NCBI GenBank assembly: GCA_905235885.1
Contig: CAJONM010000119.1
Coordinates: 1 to 5,424 of the forward strand
DNA: 5,424 nt
Reading direction: 5' to 3'
Source of the DNA: an uncultured Clostridia bacterium
Lineage (GTDB): Bacteria > Bacillota > Clostridia > UBA1381
Shown here: positions 1 to 5,120 of the stretch, in pieces
How the letters are laid out: each line of letters starts with the position of its first letter
How positions within the stretch are numbered: the first letter of the stretch is position 1
Translations under genes and position numbers: made by a program
The notes under the pieces: generated by a model
The model's input: only the letters and a program-made list of their open reading frames with translations
Database searches by the model: none
What the model was told of the DNA's origin: nothing

Positions 1-1207
1 CATATATCGCGCCTCTGAACCATTGACAGTCCTTACGCCCATAGTCCTGATATTCACCTATGCAGTTTTCATACAGTACATTTTCTATTACATTGCCTCT
101 GCCGCGTGGAGATTTTACACTTGCTATGCTGTAGCAATGCGTAAAACGGCAGTCGCGAACGAGAACATTCCGCACGCCGCCTGACGCTTCGCTGCCGACG
201 CACACGCCGAAGCCGTTTTCAAAATCGCAGTCCGTTATGCGGACATTTTCCGTCGGTATGCCGACCGCTCTGCCCTCTTCATCTCTTCCGGATTTTATTG
301 CGATGCAATCGTCCTGACTTGCGATCATGGTATTGAACACATATACATCGCGCGACGAATCGGGATCGAATCCGTCACCGTTAAAGAGGTGTTGGTACCT
401 CTTGCTCCTGTCCTCGTCATAGCGCGTGTATACCTTGATGTTGTTGAGCGATACACCGCTGCAATATATGGCATGGACGCACCACGACGGAGAGTGCTTT
501 ACGGTAATATCCTTAAAATACACGCCCTCTGTATTTCTGATACATACGGCTCTGCCGCGCTCTCCTTTTTTCTCGGCGCGTTCCTTTAAAAACAGCGTCT
601 CGCCGCACGCGTCTATCCTGCCCTTGCCCTCAATGGTTATGTTTTTGAAGCTGTCGCTTTCAAAGCTGACATTTACAAGGCTGCTGTAGCAGTCATGCTC
701 TCTGCCCTCCCAGCGGTAGCGCTTTATCGGATAATCATTCGTGTCGCCTGTTCCCTTCAGAACGCCGCCCTCATCGACCTTGAGCGTCATATCGCTTTTA
801 AGATATATCGCGCCGCTCATAAATACGCCCGATGGGATAAGTACGATACCGTCCTTGTCGCACGCGTCTATCGCGCTCTGAATAGCTTTTGTATTGACCG
901 TTTCCCCGTCTCCTACCGCGCCGTAATCACAGACATTGAAAATGCCGCCGAACGCGCGTGTTTTTACCTTTATTGAATTGCTCCTGCCGCATTCCTCATT
1001 CTTTTCGGTAAAAGCCTTTATATATATTTCATACTCCGTATCCGGCTCCAAGCCGTTTATCGTGCAATCGCCGCGGTTTGAGCTTGTGCATGACCTGCCG
1101 TCGATATAAGCGCAATACATAAAAACGCTTATGTCTCTGTCCCACAATACGGCGATACTGTCCGCCGTAACAGCCGCCGGCGGAACGAATATTTTAATGT
1201 CTTTCAT
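1..1207 (-). CDS. Glycoside hydrolase family 28 (polygalacturonase-like), 3' end missing
   Basis: An open frame read on the minus strand from ATG 1207-1205 gives 402 residues without a stop and leaves the window at base 1. GH28 enzymes hydrolyse alpha-linked galacturonic acid chains of pectin on a right-handed beta-helix. Seen here: a fibronectin-III-like N-terminal stretch (about residues 5-85, with LEPDTEYEIYIKAF), then the beta-helix start (FNVCDYGAVGDGETVNTKAI), the SPSW segment near 239, N276-G-D278 followed by GFDPDSS, the D299-D300 pair in SQDDCIAIKSG, and GSEASGGV at 338-345. An N-terminal FnIII-like domain is known from bacterial exo-polygalacturonases. There is no signal peptide and there are 18 cysteines, which suggests a cytoplasmic enzyme acting on imported oligosaccharides. 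The usual GHG and RIK active-site motifs read GFG (332-334) and SVK (363-365), so activity or substrate may differ. The start was chosen because GGGAG (1223-1219) lies 11 bases upstream; an in-frame ATG at 1228 has no properly spaced site. Family assignment is firm; substrate is not. Confidence 0.9.
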   Translation of the reverse strand, partial: MKDIKIFVPPAAVTADSIAVLWDRDISVFMYCAYIDGRSCTSSNRGDCTINGLEPDTEYEIYIKAFTEKNEECGRSNSIKVKTRAFGGIFNVCDYGAVGDGETVNTKAIQSAIDACDKDGIVLIPSGVFMSGAIYLKSDMTLKVDEGGVLKGTGDTNDYPIKRYRWEGREHDCYSSLVNVSFESDSFKNITIEGKGRIDACGETLFLKERAEKKGERGRAVCIRNTEGVYFKDITVKHSPSWCVHAIYCSGVSLNNIKVYTRYDEDRSKRYQHLFNGDGFDPDSSRDVYVFNTMIASQDDCIAIKSGRDEEGRAVGIPTENVRITDCDFENGFGVCVGSEASGGVRNVLVRDCRFTHCYSIASVKSPRGRGNVIENVLYENCIGEYQDYGRKDCQWFRGAIY

Positions 1208-1240
1208 AACACTTGCCACTCCCTTCATACCTGTGACATT

Positions 1241-1269
1241 ATTATACAATAATATATTATCATTTTCAA
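1241..1269 (-). promoter_or_regulatory. Sigma-70/SigA-type promoter of the GH28 gene
   Basis: On the minus strand TTGAAA (1269-1264) and a perfect TATAAT (1246-1241) are separated by exactly 17 bases. Transcription should begin near 1234, giving a short leader with GGGAG before the ATG at 1207. The spacer contains a perfect 12-bp palindrome, ATAATATATTAT (1249-1260), which could be an operator or just A/T-rich spacer. No catabolite-repression (cre) site was recognised. Confidence 0.8.
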
Positions 1270-1287
1270 GCGAAATCAAAAAAAAGC

Positions 1288-1316
1288 TTGACAATCCCGC
1301 AAAAATAGTGTATACT
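1288..1316 (+). promoter_or_regulatory. Consensus promoter of tRNA-Asp with upstream A-tract
   Basis: A perfect -35 TTGACA (1288-1293) and TATACT (1311-1316) are separated by 17 bases. Initiation is expected near 1323, about 13 bases before the tRNA. An eight-A run (1278-1285) sits directly upstream of the -35, where UP elements of stable-RNA promoters lie. The promoter is back to back with that of the GH28 gene; 18 bp separate the two -35 boxes. Confidence 0.88.
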
Positions 1317-1335
1317 CAGTATTGTTGAGAATATT

Positions 1336-1412
1336 GGTCCGGTAGTTCAGTTGGTTAGAACGCCAGCCTGTCACGCTGGAGGTCGTGAGTTCGAGCCTCA
1401 TCCGGATCGCCA
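1336..1412 (+). tRNA. tRNA-Asp (anticodon GTC), CCA encoded
   Basis: The 77-base sequence folds into a full cloverleaf. The acceptor stem is GGTCCGG (1336-1342) with CCGGATC (1402-1408), including one G-T pair. The D stem is GTTC/GAAC (1345-1348, 1358-1361). The anticodon stem is CCAGC/GCTGG with loop CTGTCAC, placing anticodon GTC at 1370-1372. The T arm is GTGAG-TTCGAGC-CTCAT. G1409 is the discriminator and CCA (1410-1412) is encoded. G34-U35-C36 and G73 are the known aspartate identity bases. It stands alone rather than in a tRNA cluster, with its own promoter and terminator. Confidence 0.97.
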
Positions 1413-1413
1413 A

Positions 1414-1453
1414 AGGCTCTGCGGCAAGTGTTGCAGAGCCTCTTTATTTATTT
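1414..1453 (+). terminator. Intrinsic terminator of tRNA-Asp
   Basis: A perfect 9-bp stem, AGGCTCTGC (1414-1422) with GCAGAGCCT (1433-1441), encloses a 10-base loop and is followed by the T-rich tail CTTTATTTATTT (1442-1453). It begins one base after the tRNA CCA. The interrupted T run suggests termination may be incomplete, allowing some read-through into the small gene that follows. Confidence 0.87.
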
Positions 1454-1475
1454 AATCGTAAAAGGAGTATGCCAT

Positions 1476-1673
1476 ATGACCGTAGAAGAAGCAACAAAAT
1501 TTCTTAACAAGCAGGGTTATGTCGCTGTGCCCATATCAAAAGGACAGCTATGTCTTTGCGACTCTTGCGAGCAGGACGAAAGCAGGTGCCGATACGGCGC
1601 ATACGGCTATACCTGCTCAAATTTGCTGTGCATGAACAAATACATAAAAACACAGCTCAAAACCAGTGAATAA
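1476..1673 (+). CDS. Small cysteine-rich protein of unknown function, 65 aa
   Basis: I do not recognise this protein. The chosen ATG (1476) has AAAGGAG (1461-1467 region) 8 bases upstream, an ideal site. The frame could be extended to GTG 1428, but that start lies inside the tRNA terminator loop and has no ribosome binding site. The first 20 residues look like a short helix-strand (TVEEATKFLNKQGYVAVPI). The middle carries six cysteines at 26, 28, 31, 38, 47 and 52 (CxCxxC, then three more), and the C-terminus is lysine-rich. There is no signal peptide or membrane segment, so a cytosolic metal-binding or redox-active fold is plausible but not shown. No separate promoter was found between the terminator and the gene, so it may depend on read-through from the tRNA promoter. 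Its coding status rests on the ribosome binding site and the non-random cysteine pattern. Confidence 0.65.
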   Translation: MTVEEATKFLNKQGYVAVPISKGQLCLCDSCEQDESRCRYGAYGYTCSNLLCMNKYIKTQLKTSE

Positions 1674-1695
1674 CTTTTTATGTCAACCATACAAC

Positions 1696-1793
1696 TTATC
1701 AACATAAAGCGTGGATAGTGTGGATAACTTATGTGAAATATTGCATTTATCGACATTTTTTCGGTAACGGAGCGTGGATAACACCGTTGATAA
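1696..1793. promoter_or_regulatory. Cluster of six DnaA-box-like sites upstream of radA
   Basis: Compared with the DnaA box TTATCCACA, the sites are: plus 1696-1704 TTATCAACA (8/9); minus 1710-1718 CTATCCACG (7/9); minus 1719-1727 TTATCCACA (9/9); plus 1747-1755 TTATCGACA (8/9); minus 1773-1781 TTATCCACG (8/9); minus 1785-1793 TTATCAACG (7/9). Two abut head to tail at 1710-1727. With equal base frequencies, about 0.04 sites of 8/9 or better would be expected by chance in 185 bp on both strands; four are seen. DnaA binds such clusters at replication origins, at titration sites and at promoters it regulates. dnaA and dnaN are not in the window, so I infer a DnaA-binding regulatory or titration region, possibly controlling radA. 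A true origin cannot be excluded. Confidence 0.6.
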
Positions 1794-1799
1794 AGAGGA

Positions 1800-1828
1800 T
1801 TACATAATTATTTATCATAATTATGTAA
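1800..1828. repeat. Perfect 12-bp A/T-rich inverted repeat before radA
   Basis: TTACATAATTAT (1800-1811) and ATAATTATGTAA (1817-1828) are exact reverse complements around the 5-base spacer TTATC. The right arm ends 7 bases before the radA ribosome binding site. There is no T tract after it and GC content is very low, so it is a poor terminator. It could be a repressor operator, an mRNA leader hairpin close to the ribosome binding site, or an easily melted element beside the DnaA boxes. No confident -35/-10 pair for radA was found around it. Confidence 0.6.
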
Positions 1829-1835
1829 CATTTGT

Positions 1836-1842
1836 AAAGGAG
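1836..1842 (+). promoter_or_regulatory. radA ribosome binding site with unusually long spacing
   Basis: AAAGGAG is a strong Shine-Dalgarno match but lies 16 bases before the radA ATG at 1859; about 5-10 is usual. The intervening sequence is A-rich (CAAAAAAACGAA). No alternative in-frame start exists, because TAG (1844-1846) closes the frame 12 bases upstream of the ATG. Confidence 0.6.
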
Positions 1843-1858
1843 TTAGCAAAAAAACGAA

Positions 1859-3229
1859 ATGAAAACAAAATCGGTATATATATGTAACGAATGCGGATAC
1901 ACATCACCGAAATGGCTGGGCAAATGTCCCGGCTGCAACAGATGGAATACCCTGGAGGAGACCGTCGCGGCTCCGCAGAAGCGGCAGACCGCTGCTGTGC
2001 CTTTTTCGGCGGCAGCGTCAAGAAACGCCTCTCCGGTACCTATAAGCAGCATAAAATATAACGCCGAAACGCGGTTTTCAACGGGACTTGGCGAGCTTGA
2101 CCGCGTATTGGGCGGCGGCGTTGTCGAGGGCGAGCTTATTCTTGTCGGCGGAGATCCGGGCATAGGCAAATCCACTTTGCTCTTGCAGATATGCCGTATA
2201 TTGGGCAATGAAAGAAAAATACTTTATGTATCGGGCGAAGAATCTATCGTTCAGATAAAGATGCGCGCCGAGAGGCTGGGCGTTACAACGGATAATCTGT
2301 ATCTCGTATCGGAAACGGATATTGAGATCATTTTGGGCGCGATAGGCGATATGAAACCCGATATCGTTATTATCGACTCGATACAGACAATGCATATAGA
2401 CGCGATCGCCTCCGCCGCCGGCAGCGTGCCGCAGGTGCGTGAAACAACGAACGCGCTTATGCGGCTTGCGAAATCAATGGCAATATCAATGTTTATAGTT
2501 GGTCATGTGACTAAGGACGGCTCCCTTGCCGGACCGCGAGTGCTTGAGCATATGGTCGATTGCGTATTATATTTTGAGGGTGACAGGCAGCTGTCTTTCA
2601 GAATACTCCGCGCCGTAAAAAACAGGTTTGGCTCCACGAACGAGATCGGCGTTTTCGATATGTGCGATACGGGGCTTCGTGAGGTGGAGAACCCCTCAAA
2701 GCTGCTTCTTGAAGGCAGACCCGATGATATTTCAGGCAGCGCGGTCATTTGCGCGATGGAAGGCACGCGCGGCATACTGGCTGAAATACAGGCTCTTGTA
2801 ACGCCTACGGGGTTTGGCAATCCGCGCCGCATGAGCGCAGGCGTTGAGCTTAACAGGCTGATCCTGCTCGTTGCCGTTCTGGAGAAGCGCGCGCGGATGA
2901 ACCTATCAAATTCCGATATTTATATAAATGTCGCCGGCGGACTGAGGATCGACGAGACAGCCGCCGACCTCGGAATATGCGCCGCAATCGCGGCAAGTCG
3001 GGCGGATGTTGTCATACCGCCGGATATGGTGTTTATCGGAGAGGTAGGTCTGGGCGGTGAGCTGCGCGGCGTTTCGCGTCTGGAAAAGCGGCTTACCGAA
3101 GCCGCAAATTTAGGCTTCAGATCGGCGATCGCGCCCAAGCAAAGCCTAAAAGGGGTAAAGATCCCCGAAAGCATAAGCGTCTATGGCATGCGTTCGGTTT
3201 CGGAAGCAATCGCCATGTTCAGAAAATAA
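1859..3229 (+). CDS. radA: DNA repair protein RadA (Sms)
   Basis: RadA is a RecA-like ATPase that promotes branch migration and processing of recombination intermediates in repair and transformation; it acts on DNA in the cytoplasm. The 456 residues match the usual 450-460. Domains in order: a four-cysteine zinc finger (C9, C12, C23, C26), Walker A GGDPGIGKST (97-106), Walker B IVIID ending at D173, the RadA-specific KNRFG motif (254-258), and a Lon-protease-like C-terminal domain from about 280 to the end, which in this family is structural rather than proteolytic. All key residues are present and the gene is intact. The ATG is the only start compatible with the zinc finger and the upstream stop. 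The next gene begins 15 bp downstream on the same strand, so the two are probably co-transcribed. In Bacillus radA sits in the clpC-disA stress operon; that context is absent here. The leader carries DnaA-box-like sites and an inverted repeat, suggesting replication-linked control (inference). Confidence 0.97.
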   Translation: MKTKSVYICNECGYTSPKWLGKCPGCNRWNTLEETVAAPQKRQTAAVPFSAAASRNASPVPISSIKYNAETRFSTGLGELDRVLGGGVVEGELILVGGDPGIGKSTLLLQICRILGNERKILYVSGEESIVQIKMRAERLGVTTDNLYLVSETDIEIILGAIGDMKPDIVIIDSIQTMHIDAIASAAGSVPQVRETTNALMRLAKSMAISMFIVGHVTKDGSLAGPRVLEHMVDCVLYFEGDRQLSFRILRAVKNRFGSTNEIGVFDMCDTGLREVENPSKLLLEGRPDDISGSAVICAMEGTRGILAEIQALVTPTGFGNPRRMSAGVELNRLILLVAVLEKRARMNLSNSDIYINVAGGLRIDETAADLGICAAIAASRADVVIPPDMVFIGEVGLGGELRGVSRLEKRLTEAANLGFRSAIAPKQSLKGVKIPESISVYGMRSVSEAIAMFRK

Positions 3230-3244
3230 GGGAGCGGCTGTGCT

Positions 3245-4003
3245 ATGAAAGAAAAGATATATACGATACCGGTAAACGAGGCGTTTGACAAGGACTGCGA
3301 ATGTCCGCTGTGCGAGCTGGAAAAGCAGCTCGAATACGAGGCTGTAAAATATTCTCTGGGTGCGGCGATGATGGAGCCGGACTACAGAACGGAGTCCAAC
3401 GAAAAGGGCTATTGCCGCCGCCATTTTTCACAGATGTTCGGAGCAAAAAACAAGCTTCCGCTTGCGCTTGTACTTGACACGCATCTTACCGAGCTGCGTA
3501 AAAAAACGGATAAACTGCAAAAGACCGCCAAATCGCTTGAAAGCGGCAAGGTCGGTATATTCCGCAAGGACAAGGCGGCGCGGCAGGCGGCGGAGGAAAT
3601 ATCTGCTATGCTTGCCAAAACGGAGAGCGAATGTATGATATGCCAAAAGGTAAACGCAACTATGGACAGGTACATAGATGTGCTTTTGTATATGTGGGAT
3701 AATGACGATGAGTTCAAGGCAAAGTTTGACCGTTCCAAGGGCGTTTGTCTGCATCACTTCTGTATGCTTGCCGACGCCGCACCAAAGCATCTCAAAGGCA
3801 GTCTCGGCAAATTTATGGGCACGCTCATAACAAAAGAAGCAGCCGAGCTGAGCCGCATACAGGATGATATACACCGTTTCACGCTCAAATTCGACTACCG
3901 CAACAAGGATATGGAATGGGGTACGGCAAAGGACGCGCCATTGCGTACCATAGAAAAAATTTCAGGGTATATAACAGAATATGACGGCGAGGATCGCGAC
4001 TGA
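3245..4003 (+). CDS. DUF6062-like protein with duplicated CxxC/CxxHF motifs
   Basis: The 252-residue protein resembles an uncharacterised clostridial family that I recall as DUF6062; no function is known to me. It contains two copies of one pattern: CPLC (C20-C23) followed 33 residues later by C57-R-R-H60-F, and CMIC (C130-C133) followed 34 residues later by C168-L-H-H171-F. Each copy could hold one metal ion through three Cys and one His, so a two-zinc protein formed by internal duplication is likely (inference). A charged Lys/Glu/Ala-rich stretch (about 84-127) between the copies is probably helical. No signal peptide or transmembrane segment is seen, so it should be cytosolic. The ATG at 3245 has GGGAG (3230-3234) 10 bases upstream, overlapping nothing and starting right after the radA stop. 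The 15-bp gap implies an operon with radA and hints at a role in DNA metabolism, though proximity alone is weak evidence. Confidence 0.85.
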   Translation: MKEKIYTIPVNEAFDKDCECPLCELEKQLEYEAVKYSLGAAMMEPDYRTESNEKGYCRRHFSQMFGAKNKLPLALVLDTHLTELRKKTDKLQKTAKSLESGKVGIFRKDKAARQAAEEISAMLAKTESECMICQKVNATMDRYIDVLLYMWDNDDEFKAKFDRSKGVCLHHFCMLADAAPKHLKGSLGKFMGTLITKEAAELSRIQDDIHRFTLKFDYRNKDMEWGTAKDAPLRTIEKISGYITEYDGEDRD

Positions 4004-4022
4004 AGCCGCACCGCCGTCATAT
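3979..4022. repeat. 11-bp inverted repeat spanning convergent gene ends
   Basis: ATATGACGGCG (3979-3989) and CGCCGTCATAT (4012-4022) are exact reverse complements around a 22-base loop. The arms overlap the last codons of the DUF6062-like gene and the stop region of hemW, which are only 13 bp apart. In either transcript a hairpin would form at the 3' end, but neither side is followed by a T tract. It may be a weak or factor-assisted bidirectional terminator or a 3'-end stabiliser. Confidence 0.45.
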
Positions 4023-5120
4023 AAATTCACATAAAACAGTATTCGCAACATCGAAGCCGCGGTCGGTAAGGCGTATTGCGCCGTCCGACCGTTTTATTAC
4101 GCCCAATTTCACGAACCTATCTATTTTCACACCGAAAACATCATCTATGCTCTTTCCGAATCGGCGCATAAATTCCGCTTCATCTATGCCCTTAGTCTTA
4201 CGGAGACCCAGCATCATAAATTCGCCTATTTTATCGTTTTCAGATAAAATTTCTTTATCTCCCCCGCAAAAATCACCGTTTATATACCGCGCCACATCTG
4301 ATGTATTTGCAAACCGCGCTCCGTCAAGATACGAATGCGCCGCCGCGCCTATCCCGATATATTCGCCGCAGTCCCAGTAATTGATGTTGTGCCGCGACTC
4401 ATAGTGCGGCATGGCATAATTTGAGATCTCATATCTTGAAAATCCGTACTTTTGAAGAAACCGGGCGGTGTACGCGTAAAGCTCGCGATCGGTGTCATCA
4501 TCGGGAAGCTCATATTCGCCGCTTTCGTATTTTGCCTTCAACGGCGTGCCGTCCTCGATAATGAGGCTGTATACGCTTATATGCTTTATCGGCAGCGACA
4601 CCGATCTTTCAAGCGTTTTTTTAAAGCTTTCCGCCGTCTGATGCGGCAGCGATGCCATCAGGTCGATACTTATATTGCTAAAGCCGCATCGCGACAGCAT
4701 CGTAACGGCGTTATATGCCGTTTCGGCGTTATGTATACGCCCTATCGCCAAAAGCTCCGTATCATCGAACGACTGCACTCCGACGCTTACTCTGTTTACG
4801 CCGCCGCGCAAAAGAAGATGCGCTTTTTCCTCGCTTATGCTGTCGGGATTGCACTCGACCGTAAACTCCGCATCAGCGGCAATATCAAAATTATCCGATA
4901 CCATATCAAGGAGCCGCTGAAGCTGCCCGACACTAAGAAATGACGGCGTTCCTCCGCCTATGAATACAGTATCGACCGCCGCGCCGACATACAGCCGCAT
5001 CTGCACGCCGACCGCGTCAAGATACGCGTCAATGCTGCTTTCCATACCCGAAAACGATACAAAATCACAATACTGGCATTTTCGGGCGCAAAACGGTATG
5101 TGTATATAAAGTCCCCTCAT
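4017..5120 (-). CDS. hemW: Radical SAM heme chaperone HemW
   Basis: HemW binds heme and a [4Fe-4S] cluster and inserts heme into target proteins such as respiratory enzymes; it was long misannotated as oxygen-independent coproporphyrinogen III oxidase. The 367 residues show the radical SAM motif C11-x3-C15-x2-C18 followed by D-F. Phenylalanine at the position after that, instead of the fourth cysteine of HemN, is the HemW signature. Further motifs are GGGTPS (55-60), the ECNPDS segment (89-94), RVSVGVQSF (110-118), GRIHN (127-131) and the HemW-typical HNINYW (244-249). The C-terminal winged-helix-like HemN_C region ends in DRGFDVANTVLCEF. Length is slightly short of the usual 375-400 but nothing essential is missing. 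Its ATG overlaps the stop of the fumarase beta gene in ATGA (5120-5117), so it is translationally coupled; no strong ribosome binding site precedes it. A true HemN function is unlikely given the motif. Confidence 0.94.
   Translation of the reverse strand: MRGLYIHIPFCARKCQYCDFVSFSGMESSIDAYLDAVGVQMRLYVGAAVDTVFIGGGTPSFLSVGQLQRLLDMVSDNFDIAADAEFTVECNPDSISEEKAHLLLRGGVNRVSVGVQSFDDTELLAIGRIHNAETAYNAVTMLSRCGFSNISIDLMASLPHQTAESFKKTLERSVSLPIKHISVYSLIIEDGTPLKAKYESGEYELPDDDTDRELYAYTARFLQKYGFSRYEISNYAMPHYESRHNINYWDCGEYIGIGAAAHSYLDGARFANTSDVARYINGDFCGGDKEILSENDKIGEFMMLGLRKTKGIDEAEFMRRFGKSIDDVFGVKIDRFVKLGVIKRSDGAIRLTDRGFDVANTVLCEFI

Noticed and set aside
389..976. Several plus-strand open frames of 66-93 codons
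   Set aside because: They lie opposite the GH28 gene, lack ribosome binding sites and encode no recognisable protein; the minus-strand reading has clear GH28 motifs over its whole length.
1208..1228. Upstream in-frame ATG at 1228 as the GH28 start
   Set aside because: It lies about 13 bases from the -10 box, with no properly spaced ribosome binding site; GGGAG is placed for the ATG at 1207.
1131..1328. Plus-strand open frame of 65 codons crossing the divergent promoters
   Set aside because: It overlaps the GH28 start and both promoters, runs almost to the tRNA and has no ribosome binding site.
1428..1475. GTG 1428 as the start of the cysteine-rich protein
   Set aside because: It lies in the tRNA terminator loop without a ribosome binding site, whereas the ATG at 1476 has an ideal one.
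1741..1835. A sigma-70 promoter for radA
   Set aside because: TTGATA (1787-1792) has no acceptable -10 at 15-18 bases, and the CATAAT hexamers (1803-1808, 1816-1821) lack a -35 at the right distance.
1674..1858. The chromosomal origin oriC itself
   Set aside because: The box cluster and A/T-rich DNA fit, but dnaA, dnaN or rpmH are not in view and no convincing DnaA-trio was recognised; only a DnaA-binding region is claimed.
3428..3874. Minus-strand open frame of 148 codons
   Set aside because: It is antisense to the DUF6062-like gene, has no ribosome binding site and its protein has no recognisable motifs.
4452..4943. Plus-strand open frame of 163 codons
   Set aside because: It is antisense to hemW, whose motifs are all intact; its Arg/Lys/Tyr-rich composition is typical of a shadow frame.
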